Shown: positions 16,247 through 26,165, counted from the first letter of the stretch. The stretch: DNA of 64,000 nt from Candidatus Comchoanobacter bicostacola (GCF_024172705.1 NZ_CP092900.1:924119-988118); one strand, 5' to 3'. Notes: generated from the sequence alone by a model not told the origin. Translations and numbers: made by a program.

Positions 16247-17575
16247 ATGGCTGGAATCATCACAATATTTGGAGCCTCTGCTTCATGCGAAGCGCTCATT
16301 GAGCAACTGGTACAACTCGGTTACCAGATTACACTTGTTGATAATGATTTGTCAGCACTGACCCATTTTGAAAAAAACTATAACATTATCACAATACACG
16401 GAAAACCATCACACCCTGAAGTTATTAAGTCTAGCTTATCTGATGAAACACAGTACCTAATTGCAATGACGCAAGATGATGAAACCAACCTACTAACTTG
16501 CTATATTGCAAAATCTATTACTGCAGTGACAACCATAACTTGTATACACGATTCAGCATACCTCTCAAAAAGCGAGAATATTTACACGCATGCAATTGAT
16601 TATACGATTCACATCAATCAAAGCATCATCGAAGACATTAAGCATATTTTTATTCACCCTGAATTCATCCATGCAAACTATATTGGAGGGGGCTATTTAT
16701 CAGCCTCAGTAAAGCTAACTGAGGACCATCCTTGGACTGGGATTTCCTTAGAAAAAATGGAAAACAGCACGCCTAAATCTTGTGTGATTTCTGGCCTGTA
16801 CCGGGATGGGGTATGGCGTTCATTTAGAAAAAACACCCGAACAACTGAAGGCGATATTCTACTCGTAGTGATTCACCAAGACCAGCTCGCCAGCATTGCC
16901 AACCAACCACCTTGCACGGAAATCCTTTTTCTCGGGAATAGCACCCTTGCAATAAGCTGCTGCCAATATTTTTCAAAACAAAACACAACTACGTTATTGG
17001 AACCCAACAAAAAATTATGTAATCTTGCTGCCAGTCAATTACCGAAAACAGAGGTCATACACACCAACCCAGAAAACAAAAAAACACTCATGACAATGAT
17101 CAGTAGAAACCAAACCGTTGCTGCACTCAGCCCCGACGATGAGAACAATCTAGTTTATTCCTTTCAAGCTTATGACACGGGTGCGCTGCAGACATTTAAC
17201 TTAATAAATAAAATACGTGAAGGGCATATATTCGAATCCAGTCCAATCAGCCATATGGTTTTAAAAACACAAATCATTAGCGATCATATTATGCGTAACA
17301 TTTTATCTGAAAAAAAGGTTTGTTATTACTATACACGACCCAATCTACTACAACTTATTATATTAGAGATATTGCCTGAGCACCCTTTTTGTAACCAGAC
17401 CATTAACGACCTAAGCCTTGACCCCCATATCATTATTGGCTGCATTATTCGTGATGAAAAACCCCTGTTTACTGAAAAAACCACAGCCCTGTTAGCTGGC
17501 GACAAACTACTCATCTATACACCCCACAAAGCACATGATTCAAACCCTGCTATCAAAGCGCTCTTAAGCCAATGA
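16247..17575 (+). CDS. trkA: Trk potassium uptake regulatory protein TrkA (degenerate NAD sites)
   Basis: 442 residues from the ATG at 16247, which has AAAGGA six bases upstream. There are two RCK (TrkA-N/TrkA-C) halves, the E. coli TrkA architecture. N1 opens IITIFGASASCEALIEQL and keeps the beta-2 acidic residue (ITLVDND); N2 opens EILFLGNSTLAISCC. Both lack the full GxGxxG loop, so nucleotide binding may be weak or altered. TrkA gates the TrkH channel, found here at 42201-43616 rather than adjacent. It diverges from petA. Confidence 0.85.
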   Translation: MAGIITIFGASASCEALIEQLVQLGYQITLVDNDLSALTHFEKNYNIITIHGKPSHPEVIKSSLSDETQYLIAMTQDDETNLLTCYIAKSITAVTTITCIHDSAYLSKSENIYTHAIDYTIHINQSIIEDIKHIFIHPEFIHANYIGGGYLSASVKLTEDHPWTGISLEKMENSTPKSCVISGLYRDGVWRSFRKNTRTTEGDILLVVIHQDQLASIANQPPCTEILFLGNSTLAISCCQYFSKQNTTTLLEPNKKLCNLAASQLPKTEVIHTNPENKKTLMTMISRNQTVAALSPDDENNLVYSFQAYDTGALQTFNLINKIREGHIFESSPISHMVLKTQIISDHIMRNILSEKKVCYYYTRPNLLQLIILEILPEHPFCNQTINDLSLDPHIIIGCIIRDEKPLFTEKTTALLAGDKLLIYTPHKAHDSNPAIKALLSQ

Positions 17576-17853
17576 TTCGAGAAGAGTCAAGGTATGGTTT
17601 AAACATAACCAACGCACAATACTGCTTAGTTGTTGCCTTTTTGCCTATGAAGTTATGGCCGCTAACCTTCATTGTGCTCTACCCAATTAAAGCCCGATCT
17701 ATCCTGTATAATCACTCAAACCTTTTTCTCATTCAAGACTGTGGAACCTTGAGCAAACCTGAAAAAGTCATACGCAGGTATCAATCAAAACATATCTCAA
17801 TCATACGCACCTCCTTTGCAATTCATTGCATATTATTCCCAATTAAACATTGA
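17572..17853 (+). CDS. Doubtful 93-aa reading frame after trkA
   Basis: The frame starts with an ATGA overlap at the trkA stop, so it could be translationally coupled. The product has one hydrophobic stretch (LVVAFLPMKLWPLTFIVLYPI) and a basic tail. No family or motif recognised, and composition is not clearly coding. Without it the 340 bases between trkA and the U-box gene hold no gene. Confidence 0.3.
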   Translation: MIREESRYGLNITNAQYCLVVAFLPMKLWPLTFIVLYPIKARSILYNHSNLFLIQDCGTLSKPEKVIRRYQSKHISIIRTSFAIHCILFPIKH

Positions 17854-17915
17854 GAAAACGACAATACATGTTAAAATCTCAAGATATTACAGGAATCAAT
17901 TGATATAAGGACAGT

Positions 17916-18503
17916 ATGATACATCTGATATTACAAAAAATAGTCAACATCACGCTTGATCGAATACAGCTATTCTCACCCTCAGCTTCATCAGCACCCT
18001 ACTGGCTCTTCATGATATTATGTGTTGTGTTGCCCACATCTTTTTTCTCAATCCATATTAAGCTAACCCTTTTACTCAGTACAGTATTATTGGTGATATT
18101 TTACCCAAAGCTTGCAAACCCAATATTAATGCCCACCAATGTTCCCAGCTATGATACGCTCAATCAGTGGGTTACTCAGAACCATGAACCTGTTCCTGAG
18201 GTACTAAAAAGAGAACTACCTAAAGGCATATATGAGCAGGTTGATGAAGACGCAGAAGCTGAATTTAGGTGCCCAATAACACACTCAGTGCCTGAATACC
18301 CTATAAAAATTGGCGAACAAGTTTATGAGCTGGGTATGCTCAAACAATGGGTCGATGAGCGTAAAATAGACCCTTATACGAATGCTCCGCTTAACTCAAC
18401 GAGCCTCATACATGCAATGATTGATCCCGAAACAGGTGAAGACAAATTTGGCAAAAATCGAGAAGAATTTATTAATCGTATAAAGGCGCATTATAAACCA
18501 TAG
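17916..18503 (+). CDS. Membrane-anchored U-box domain protein (candidate host-directed E3 ubiquitin ligase)
   Basis: 195 residues behind an AAGGA ribosome site. Two hydrophobic helices (about 29-47 and 49-65) are followed by a polar linker and a U-box at about 117-165: FRCPITHSVPEYPIKIGEQVYELGMLKQWV then DPYTNAPL. This matches the U-box pattern CPI...DPV...G.TYER..I..W......P.T..PL, with the CPIT opening, the aromatic Y/E pair, the Trp and the DPxTxxPL loop. U-boxes fold like RING without metal and recruit ubiquitin E2 enzymes. Bacteria lack ubiquitin, and known bacterial U-box proteins (LubX, GobX of Legionella) are secreted effectors. It lies between trkA and lepA. Family by motif, target unknown. 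Confidence 0.75.
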   Translation: MIHLILQKIVNITLDRIQLFSPSASSAPYWLFMILCVVLPTSFFSIHIKLTLLLSTVLLVIFYPKLANPILMPTNVPSYDTLNQWVTQNHEPVPEVLKRELPKGIYEQVDEDAEAEFRCPITHSVPEYPIKIGEQVYELGMLKQWVDERKIDPYTNAPLNSTSLIHAMIDPETGEDKFGKNREEFINRIKAHYKP

Positions 18504-18552
18504 ACAAAAATACGGACTATGATATTCTTAATTAAGTTTTATTAGACATTAT

Positions 18553-20349
18553 ATGCAGCATATCCGCAACTTTTCAATCATTGCCCATATTGATCATGGG
18601 AAATCAACAATATCTGATCGCTTTATTGAGATGTGCCAAGAGACAACGCCGAGGGACATGAAGGCTCAATACTTAGATAACATGGATATCGAGCGAGAAA
18701 GAGGGATTACCATTAAAGCTCAAGTTGTAACCCTTCATTATAAAGCCCAAGACGGTCAGTCATATCAACTAAACATGATTGACACACCAGGACACGTTGA
18801 TTTTTCTTACGAGGTTTCACGCTCTCTAGCTGGCTGTGAGGGCGCTATGTTGGTTGTAGATGCAGCTCAAGGTGTTGAGGCGCAAACAGTAGCCGTTTGT
18901 TTTATGGCACTTGAGCAAGACTTAGAGGTTTTCCCAGTACTGAATAAAATTGATTTACCACAGGCACGTCCAGAAGAAGTAAAGCTTGAAATTGAAGAAA
19001 TGATCGGGCTTGAAACAGAGAATACCAACCTTGTTAGTGCAAAAAGTGGTGTAGGCATTGAAGAATTGCTTGAGACCATTGTCAAAGAAGTTCCCCCACC
19101 TAAAGGAGATCCTGATAAACCGCTTAGAGCACTTATCCTTGATTCATGGTTTGACAGCTACTTAGGCGTTGTTTCCTTAGTGCGAGTCGTTGATGGCCAT
19201 TTAGACTCTGGAACTCGTATTCAAGTAACCTCTTCTGGGAAGATACACACTGCAGAACAAGTGGGAATATTTGCACCCACGCAAACCAAACAGGAACAAC
19301 TATCTTGTGGACAAGTAGGCTATATAGTCGCTGGCATTAAAGACATTTACGGCGCACCGGTTGGGGACACCATCACAACCGCCAAAAATGGGGCCTCTGA
19401 AGCACTCAGCGGATTCCAAGTCGTCAAGCCTCAAGTCTATGCCGGGCTATTTCCAGCATCCACTGAGCAGTATCAGCTCTTACGGGAGTCCCTAGCCAAG
19501 CTTAAACTTAATGACGCTGCTTTATTTTATGAATCAGAAACCTCTCAAGCTCTAGGGTTTGGTTTTAGATGTGGGTTTCTTGGTATGCTACACATGGAAA
19601 TTGTTCAAGAACGATTAGAAAGAGAGTATAAGCTTGACTTAATTTCTACCGCACCTACTGTGATCTACCAGGTTGAAACCAAAAATGGTGAAACTATAAA
19701 TGTCGACTGTCCCTCTAAGCTACCGGAAAAAAACCAAATTGCGTGTATCAATGAGCCCATTGCCGACGTTACCCTACTAACCCCTCCAGAATACGTAGGG
19801 GCACTCATTACATTATGTATTCAGCGAAGGGGTATACAAAAATCAATCAGCTATGTCGGAAAACAAGCAACGCTCAACTTTCAGATTCCTATGAATGAAG
19901 TAATTTTAGACTTCTTTGACCGAGTCAAGTCATTGTCTAGAGGATTTGCGTCACTTGATTATCATTTAGATCACTATGAAGCAGCTCCACTCGTCAAGCT
20001 TGATATTATGATCAATGGGGACCCTATTGATGCACTCGCAATTATTGTGCATCAGGATGGGGCCTACCGACAAGGTAGAGCCCTTGCTGCCAAACTAAAA
20101 TCCCTGATTCCAAAACAAATGTTTGCTGTTGCTATTCAATCCGCTATCGGTTCAAAGATCGTAGCGCGTGAAACGATTAGCGCAATGCGAAAAAATGTAA
20201 CCGCTAAATGTTATGGTGGCGACATTTCACGTAAGAAGAAACTTTTAGAAAAGCAAAAAGCAGGTAAAAAGAGGATGAAGCAAATTGGGCAAGTTACCAT
20301 TCCCCAAGAAGCTTTCTTAGCGGTAATAAAATCTGACAATACAGACTAA
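18553..20349 (+). CDS. lepA: Elongation factor 4 (LepA)
   Basis: 598 residues, the usual length (599 in E. coli). GTPase motifs: AHIDHGKST (G1), [10 protein letters not shown] (G2), DTPGHVDF (G3), NKIDLP (G4) and SAKSG (G5). The EF-G-like domain has [22 protein letters not shown], and the LepA-specific C-terminal domain has [26 protein letters not shown]. It acts on stalled ribosomes during translation. It heads the lepA-lepB-rnc-era-recO run. Confidence 0.97.
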   Translation: MQHIRNFSIIAHIDHGKSTISDRFIEMCQETTPRDMKAQYLDNMDIERERGITIKAQVVTLHYKAQDGQSYQLNMIDTPGHVDFSYEVSRSLAGCEGAMLVVDAAQGVEAQTVAVCFMALEQDLEVFPVLNKIDLPQARPEEVKLEIEEMIGLETENTNLVSAKSGVGIEELLETIVKEVPPPKGDPDKPLRALILDSWFDSYLGVVSLVRVVDGHLDSGTRIQVTSSGKIHTAEQVGIFAPTQTKQEQLSCGQVGYIVAGIKDIYGAPVGDTITTAKNGASEALSGFQVVKPQVYAGLFPASTEQYQLLRESLAKLKLNDAALFYESETSQALGFGFRCGFLGMLHMEIVQERLEREYKLDLISTAPTVIYQVETKNGETINVDCPSKLPEKNQIACINEPIADVTLLTPPEYVGALITLCIQRRGIQKSISYVGKQATLNFQIPMNEVILDFFDRVKSLSRGFASLDYHLDHYEAAPLVKLDIMINGDPIDALAIIVHQDGAYRQGRALAAKLKSLIPKQMFAVAIQSAIGSKIVARETISAMRKNVTAKCYGGDISRKKKLLEKQKAGKKRMKQIGQVTIPQEAFLAVIKSDNTD

Positions 20350-20363
20350 ATGGAGAGTTAACA

Positions 20364-21305
20364 ATGCAAATGAACTTTTACTTTATATCCTCCCTACTGC
20401 TATGCACGACCTTAGTTCTTAGTGCATACCGGCTTTTTACAAACAAAGGATGGCTTTATAAAGCATACGATAAACCAAATTGGTTATACCATATGCAATA
20501 TTTTTCTATATTTGCAGCAGCCTACCTAGCCGTTCAATACTTTAACTCAAGTATATTCCTTACATTTGCCATGATTATTTTAGTCATCGTGCATTTATAT
20601 GATCTATATGCAAAGAAGCATTTTCCTCAATCAGAGCTCTCTATTTTAAGAGACTTTAGTCGCGGAACATGGCTGTTCGTAGTCATATTTACATTATTCC
20701 GCGCTTTAGCTTATGATTACTCTCTAGTACCTTCTGAATCAATGGAGCCCACCTTATTTGCGGGCGACATGTTAATTATTGATAAAACGCACTATCAAAG
20801 CAAAATCACACCATTCAATGGCGTTAGCATTGCTTGGAGAAAACCACAACGTGGTGATGTTATTGTTTTTTCCAGCCCGGACAACCCTAACATAAATTAT
20901 ATAAAAAGAGTCATAGGCATAGCTGGTGACCGCGTTCAATATAAAGACCAAGATAAAACATACATTGTTAATGGTGAAGCATTATCACAAAACGAGCATG
21001 AATACATATCTACAGACTCATATATAGAACAGGCAGATGAGTACATTGATGGCCAAAAACACAGAATTCAACTTGATGACCTATTCTACCCTTCCTTCTC
21101 CAAGGAAAATCTCGACATTACAGTGCCAGAAGATCACTTCTTTGTATCTGGAGATAATCGTGACCACAGCTTTGACTCCCGCTTCTTTGGCCCTGTCCAC
21201 GAGAGCGCTATCGTTGGCAAAGCAAGCCATCGTTTATTTCAACTCAAAACACCCAGCTTTAAACATTGGTTCATTTCATTTAGCAAAAGCGGGAAGTTAG
21301 AATAA
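20364..21305 (+). CDS. lepB: Signal peptidase I
   Basis: 313 residues with N-terminal membrane segments, then box B PSESMEPTLFAGDML with the catalytic Ser (near residue 127), box D YIKRVIGIAGD with the general-base Lys, and box E SGDNRDHSFDSRFFGPV. It cleaves signal peptides from exported proteins on the periplasmic side of the inner membrane. It follows lepA by 14 bases with a GGAGAG ribosome site. Confidence 0.96.
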   Translation: MQMNFYFISSLLLCTTLVLSAYRLFTNKGWLYKAYDKPNWLYHMQYFSIFAAAYLAVQYFNSSIFLTFAMIILVIVHLYDLYAKKHFPQSELSILRDFSRGTWLFVVIFTLFRALAYDYSLVPSESMEPTLFAGDMLIIDKTHYQSKITPFNGVSIAWRKPQRGDVIVFSSPDNPNINYIKRVIGIAGDRVQYKDQDKTYIVNGEALSQNEHEYISTDSYIEQADEYIDGQKHRIQLDDLFYPSFSKENLDITVPEDHFFVSGDNRDHSFDSRFFGPVHESAIVGKASHRLFQLKTPSFKHWFISFSKSGKLE

Positions 21306-21309
21306 AGCA

Positions 21310-21338
21310 TTGATTTGAATAGGTTTTTAATGTATACT
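21310..21338 (+). promoter_or_regulatory. Candidate sigma70 promoter of rnc-era
   Basis: TTGATT (21310-21315) and TATACT (21333-21338) with a 17-base spacer, 26 bases before the rnc ATG. It would allow rnc-era expression apart from lepA-lepB. Confidence 0.6.
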
Positions 21339-21363
21339 AAATTCAAATAAAGTATTAACTATT

Positions 21364-22011
21364 ATGAACTCAAACCTTTTTGGCTATACATTTAAAAACC
21401 CTAAACTGCTTAAGCTAGCACTGACACACCGCAGTCAGTCATCGCAAAACTATGAGCGTCTTGAATTTCTTGGAGATAGTGTGCTTTCATTATGTATTAG
21501 TGCACATATTGTTCATTCAACCAGCCTCGATGAAGGACAGCTATCTATTATTCGCTCAAAAATCGTAAGCAAATTCAACTTAAACAAAGTTGCAAACACG
21601 CTTAGCTTAGACCACCATATTATTGCGGCTCCCAAACAAACAATCAGTCAAAATATTAGAGCAGATGTACTTGAAGCATTTATTGGCGCTCTATATTTAG
21701 ACCAAGGCTTAACTGCATGCTCTGAGTTCATTTTCAAACATTTTATCACCGAGTCATTTGACTACAACATTAAAAAAGACAGCAAAACACGCATTCAAGA
21801 ATGGGCGCACAAAAATAAGAAAAAGCTACCCAAATATTCAGTGATTGAACAAACCGGACAATCTCACAATGTAATATATACCATACGCTGTGAGACTTGC
21901 TGTGGTCTCCAGGCAACAGGGTCTGGTCGCTCAAAACAGATTGCTGAGCAGCAAGCTGCCTCTTCACTATATGAAAAAATCATGGAACACAATTATGAAA
22001 CCTACAGCTAA
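21364..22011 (+). CDS. rnc: Ribonuclease III
   Basis: 215 residues. The RNase III signature YERLEFLGDSVLSL (about 30-43) holds catalytic Glu and Asp; ADVLEAFIGALYLDQG (about 100-115) supplies the second acidic pair. The C-terminal double-stranded RNA-binding domain runs from DSKTRIQEWAHKNKKKLPKY to GSGRSKQIAEQQAASSLYEKI. It processes rRNA precursors and some mRNAs. It overlaps era by 17 bases. Confidence 0.95.
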   Translation: MNSNLFGYTFKNPKLLKLALTHRSQSSQNYERLEFLGDSVLSLCISAHIVHSTSLDEGQLSIIRSKIVSKFNLNKVANTLSLDHHIIAAPKQTISQNIRADVLEAFIGALYLDQGLTACSEFIFKHFITESFDYNIKKDSKTRIQEWAHKNKKKLPKYSVIEQTGQSHNVIYTIRCETCCGLQATGSGRSKQIAEQQAASSLYEKIMEHNYETYS

Positions 22012-22861
22012 CATATGCTTTTCCGGCCGCCCTAACGTAGGGAAGTCAACCTTAACCAATCAACTCCTCAAAACACCGATTGCGATAGAAAGCAACAAGC
22101 CACAGACGACCTGGTATACTGTACGTGGACTATTCAAAACACCACAGACTAATTTTATACTAACAGACACACCTGGAATCCATCAAAAGATACACCGCGT
22201 TCAGAACAAAAGAATGAACCACATTGCACTAAATGCAATGAACGATGCTGATATTATTTGTCATATTATTAAACCTTGTACATGGCATGCTGAAGATGAG
22301 AATGTTTACCAAGCTATACAATCATCATCCGCGCCTAAAATACTCCTTGTTAACCAAATCGACCTTTTCTCGGAACATAAACTACTCCCTTTTATTCAAA
22401 CCTTAAAAGATAAAGCATATGATCGCATTCTACCCATCAGTGCACTCAATGGGTTTAATGTCGATTTATTAGTTGAAGACTTGCAAGCCCTGCTCCCTAA
22501 AGACACTAAGGGCCATAACGACCAAATTCACCATACAGAGCGCTTTCTTGCTCAAGAAATGATACGAGAGCAGCTCATGCAACAACTAGCAGCTGAAATG
22601 CCTTATGCAACGTTTATTGAAGTGTCTCAAGTGACTCAAGAAGAAAAGCGGTTGGTGATTAATGTTAATTTGCATGTACAACATATAGGACAGAAAAAAA
22701 TCATTATTGGACAAAATGGACAGCAATTGAAAAAAATTGGTGAAAGTGCTCGGAAAAGACTGCAATCCGTATTAAAAAAGCGTATTCTTCTTAAGACTTG
22801 GGTAAAAGTAAACCCTAAATTGACAGAAAACCAATATATAGATAAATATTTTGAACAGTAA
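21995..22861 (+). CDS. era: GTPase Era
   Basis: 288 residues from the ATG at 21995. G1 SGRPNVGKSTLTNQLL, the switch region SNKPQTTW (usually SRKPQTTR; here Trp replaces the final Arg), G3 DTPGIH, G4 NQIDLF in place of the usual NKxD, and a C-terminal KH domain with KKIIIGQNGQQLKKIGESARKRL. It binds the 3' end of 16S rRNA and supports 30S assembly. An in-frame upstream ATG at 21971 exists, but the chosen start gives the usual N-terminus. The 3' end overlaps the flippase frame. Confidence 0.94.
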   Translation: MKPTANICFSGRPNVGKSTLTNQLLKTPIAIESNKPQTTWYTVRGLFKTPQTNFILTDTPGIHQKIHRVQNKRMNHIALNAMNDADIICHIIKPCTWHAEDENVYQAIQSSSAPKILLVNQIDLFSEHKLLPFIQTLKDKAYDRILPISALNGFNVDLLVEDLQALLPKDTKGHNDQIHHTERFLAQEMIREQLMQQLAAEMPYATFIEVSQVTQEEKRLVINVNLHVQHIGQKKIIIGQNGQQLKKIGESARKRLQSVLKKRILLKTWVKVNPKLTENQYIDKYFEQ

Positions 22862-24215
22862 TCCCACCACAGAACAAAACGTATATCTGGCCGCCTACTT
22901 TACAGAACAAAACTTATACCTGGCTGCCTACTTTGTAATCTCTCTTATTGCATGGTGCTTAACTAATGAAGCTACTGCACACGCCTCACGTTGGCTTAAT
23001 AACCAGATTGCTTTTGGTGAGTTCAGTATATCACTACGAATCACTCATAACTTAGCACATTTATTTGTTATGGGCCAAGAAGCTACTTTGCTGATGTATC
23101 TATCCAAATACCATGCAAACCCTGAAAAAAAATCAGGTCTAATTTATTGGATAGCCCAATCTACACTGATAAAAACTGTAATTCTGATTATTACTGTTTC
23201 CTGCACATTAATCTTTTCCTCTTTATACCCTGAGGAATATAATAACATCAGCATTACATTGCCGATACTCAACACTAGTATCAATATGCCTAGCCAACAA
23301 CTGCTTACTATTTTTTTTGCTATGCCCTTTATTGTGATAAGTGGAATATTTGAGCGATTTTTCCTGTTTCTCAAACGGTTTTTCTCAGCATTTTTACCTA
23401 GAGGCGTTTATCAGCCCATTTTATTTTCTACCTTACTATACTGCCTGCCGCAAAACATGACACCCAATGTCATTAGCGCACTGATTATTTATTGCGTTAG
23501 CTTTATCATGTCTTCCATTATTTACGCACTCTTTTCGTACTACAGTGGCTTTTCAATCAGTGCAAAGAAAGACCTTAGTGACAAAAAAACATGGCATGCA
23601 TCAGGACTCCTTTATACATTAAGTACCTTAATTATTAAAGGAACCCCCTCACTTTCATTATTTTTCCTAAAACAACTGGGCCCTGTAGAAAACGTAGTTG
23701 GTTTTTATGCAGCAATTGCTACACTCAATTATGGATTCCATCTACTAACCAAACCCTTTGATAGCTATCTAAAACCTTCCATAGCCACACTCTACCACCA
23801 AGGACAAATCCAAGAGCTCCAAGATAAAATCAATCAAATCAACAAACTTCGCTGGCTTATTATTCTCACACTTACCTTAACACTAGCTATAGCTGGTCAC
23901 TATTTACTTGGCCGATACGGTGAAGACTTTCCACTATATTATAGTGGACTTGTCATTGCCTCAGTACTGTCTTGCTGTCAATATTTAGGACAACTTGCTC
24001 ATGAAACCTTGAACTATACCAATAACCAAAGCACCTTATCAAAGATAATGTTATTTCAATTAATACTAATCGCCCTATGTGCCAAAATACTCATCCCTAA
24101 ATTTGGCCTTATTGGCGCCATTATTAGCCAAGGGCTCCCTTGTGCGCTGTGCACCTTCCTCAGTGCATACATGCTAAGAAAAAAGACCGGATTGAAAGTA
24201 TACTTCGCTTTCTGA
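22851..24215 (+). CDS. MOP-superfamily flippase-like membrane protein
   Basis: 454 residues with about 12-14 hydrophobic helices arranged like polysaccharide (Wzx) or MurJ/MATE-type exporters. The best reading start is TTG at 22851, overlapping the era stop by 11 bases. The N-terminus holds a perfect-register duplicated 11-residue unit, TEQN(V/L)YLAAYF twice. No diagnostic motif fixes the substrate; lipid-linked sugars are the usual cargo. A second flippase-like gene follows, and both sit inside the usually compact rnc-era-recO order. Confidence 0.65.
   Translation: MNSNPTTEQNVYLAAYFTEQNLYLAAYFVISLIAWCLTNEATAHASRWLNNQIAFGEFSISLRITHNLAHLFVMGQEATLLMYLSKYHANPEKKSGLIYWIAQSTLIKTVILIITVSCTLIFSSLYPEEYNNISITLPILNTSINMPSQQLLTIFFAMPFIVISGIFERFFLFLKRFFSAFLPRGVYQPILFSTLLYCLPQNMTPNVISALIIYCVSFIMSSIIYALFSYYSGFSISAKKDLSDKKTWHASGLLYTLSTLIIKGTPSLSLFFLKQLGPVENVVGFYAAIATLNYGFHLLTKPFDSYLKPSIATLYHQGQIQELQDKINQINKLRWLIILTLTLTLAIAGHYLLGRYGEDFPLYYSGLVIASVLSCCQYLGQLAHETLNYTNNQSTLSKIMLFQLILIALCAKILIPKFGLIGAIISQGLPCALCTFLSAYMLRKKTGLKVYFAF
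22869..22934 (+). repeat. Tandem 33-bp duplication in the flippase N-terminus
   Basis: Two adjacent 33-base units (22869-22901, 22902-22934) differ at only a few mostly synonymous positions and encode TEQNVYLAAYF and TEQNLYLAAYF. This looks like a recent in-frame duplication. Confidence 0.85.
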
Positions 24216-24270
24216 TTGATTCACACCCGCGCATAGATTAAGCTATAAAAAGATTACACCCTGGATTGTT

Positions 24271-25551
24271 GTGAACAAAACTACAACCTTATATTTTACA
24301 GTGGTTGCTTCACTCGGAGCTTATCTGCTGTTTTTTTATGCTAACATCCATTTACTTTCTCAACTAGGAAGTGCAGAATATGGTGACTTTTATCGCATAA
24401 GTAGAACACTGTTGCTCGTATCAACTTTTATTATTATCGCTAAACAGGCGTCTCTAACTTTTTATAAACCACAATACGAAAAAACACATAAAAAGCTTAT
24501 GCGTCGTAATATTCTAGCGTGGTTCTCTGAAAATATGATACTCACGGCTGTTGTGCTTGCAATCAGTGCTGCAACGATTAGTAGCGTGCTCTATCTTATG
24601 AACAACACTGTTTTTACTAGTGCGTTTCAAGGAAAGCCCTATCAGTTTGCTATTTTTTTCGCGCCTATACTTGCATTCTTTTTTATTCTTATTAGCCTAA
24701 GCCTGTCACAAGAAAACCTTTCTTCTGCAGCTATAGCATCCCTAACAATTATACCGAGCATTACTGTTGCAATCATATTTACATTGGCTCTAGCTATTAT
24801 CCAGCCCTCTCATATATCAATGTTAGCACTCTGCTTATTCAGCCAAATAATCGCACTCTGCTTGTACTTTTTTATAAGTCAAAAATTCAATAAACACCGA
24901 TTTCTAACCAACTACTCTTCATCTGAACATGCACATGCATACAGCACGAACAGAAACTTTTGGCTATGCACTTTATTTTATCATTTATCATTTGGTGTCT
25001 CCCTACTCGCATTAGAACTCTTTTCCTCTGAAAGTAGCGTTGGCGAATATGCAAGCCTCATTACAATTGCGATTGGATATTATGCGATTATGTCACCTCT
25101 GTATACTTATCTATCCTCTCAGGCATCCATCCATATCGAAACAAACTTATCGGCTTTAGAGCCTATTTTAAAAATGATCAAAAACATACATATTGTTTTT
25201 ACCTCTGGGCTAACATTAGTTATCTTATTTTTCGCCCAACCCTTGCTTAACACCTTAAACCTAGCAAGTAACGCCAACCTGCTGATAACCAGCACCCTTT
25301 TATTTTTCATGTGTGCTATATCCAGGCCTTATATCAGAATCGTATTGCACTCCCGCTATGAAAAAATCGGAATGAAGCTACAACTTATCCAATTTTCCAC
25401 TACTTTGCTACTGCTTATTATAACAATTCCCAAACTCGGTATTTTAGGCGCACTTCTTTCTGATACACTACCCGTAATACTAACAAACCTTATGGCTTAT
25501 TATATATGTACGCAACACCTGGGACTGTATCAAAAACCTGTCAACAGCTAA
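24271..25551 (+). CDS. Second MOP-superfamily flippase-like membrane protein
   Basis: 426 residues with about 12 hydrophobic helices. Start is GTG at 24271. Its opening (GAYLLFFYANIHLLSQLGSAEYGDFYRISRTLLLVSTFI) and closing (LGILGALLSDTLPVILTNLMAYYI) parallel the upstream flippase (NQIAFGEFSISLRI...; FGLIGAIISQGLPCALCTFLSAYML), so the two are probably ancient tandem paralogues. Substrate unknown, perhaps a surface lipid or sugar. Its 3' end overlaps recO by 46 bases. Confidence 0.65.
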   Translation: MNKTTTLYFTVVASLGAYLLFFYANIHLLSQLGSAEYGDFYRISRTLLLVSTFIIIAKQASLTFYKPQYEKTHKKLMRRNILAWFSENMILTAVVLAISAATISSVLYLMNNTVFTSAFQGKPYQFAIFFAPILAFFFILISLSLSQENLSSAAIASLTIIPSITVAIIFTLALAIIQPSHISMLALCLFSQIIALCLYFFISQKFNKHRFLTNYSSSEHAHAYSTNRNFWLCTLFYHLSFGVSLLALELFSSESSVGEYASLITIAIGYYAIMSPLYTYLSSQASIHIETNLSALEPILKMIKNIHIVFTSGLTLVILFFAQPLLNTLNLASNANLLITSTLLFFMCAISRPYIRIVLHSRYEKIGMKLQLIQFSTTLLLLIITIPKLGILGALLSDTLPVILTNLMAYYICTQHLGLYQKPVNS

Positions 25552-26165
25552 CCGTTGGCTATCTGATACATGTTAGGCCACATAATGAAAAAACTCAATT
25601 TATTGTATTATTTACCCACCAGGAAGGTCTTGTTTCTCTGGCATGTAGCACTAAGAAAGTATACCACCCGTTTACTCGGTACCAAATCAGCAGGACCGGA
25701 TCGAAGCGCTCAGCTAAAATAGAAGCTACATTAGATGCACCTTATCTATTCACGCACAAAAAGCTATACTGTGCACTCTATCTCAATGAGCTTATTTATC
25801 ACTTTTGTAAAGAAAAAGACGCTCACCCTCAGCTATTTATTTACTATGCAGAGTCATTAGCCCAACTTGAACAACAAAAAATAGTAGAGCCGGTACTTCG
25901 TCGATTTGAAATCAACCTGCTCAAAGAAGCTGGCTATGAATTATCGACAACTGGAATCAATCAGCCCTATTGCACGTTTTCACCGAATAATGGCTTAATG
26001 GGATGCATGAATAAAGCACCTAACGCAATTGCTGTACCAGAGCTACAGTCAACACTCAATAATTACACCAGCAGCGCCGAGGGAAAACAGTTTATCCGAA
26101 ACATCATCAACCTCATCTTAAGCAAACAAACTAAATCCCGTCTATTTTATGAAAAAATAAATTAA
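25506..26165 (+). CDS. recO: DNA repair protein RecO
   Basis: 219 residues. N-terminal OB fold: GYLIHVRPHNEKTQFIVLFTHQEGLVSLACSTKK. Helical domain: LYCALYLNELIYHFCKEKDAHPQLFIYYAESLAQL and LRRFEINLLKEAGYEL, which are typical of RecO. The Zn-finger Cys set of some RecO proteins is not evident. It loads RecA with RecR at gaps. Position after era fits the gammaproteobacterial rnc-era-recO order, here interrupted by two flippases. Start at 25506 lies within the upstream gene. Confidence 0.85.
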   Translation: MYATPGTVSKTCQQLTVGYLIHVRPHNEKTQFIVLFTHQEGLVSLACSTKKVYHPFTRYQISRTGSKRSAKIEATLDAPYLFTHKKLYCALYLNELIYHFCKEKDAHPQLFIYYAESLAQLEQQKIVEPVLRRFEINLLKEAGYELSTTGINQPYCTFSPNNGLMGCMNKAPNAIAVPELQSTLNNYTSSAEGKQFIRNIINLILSKQTKSRLFYEKIN

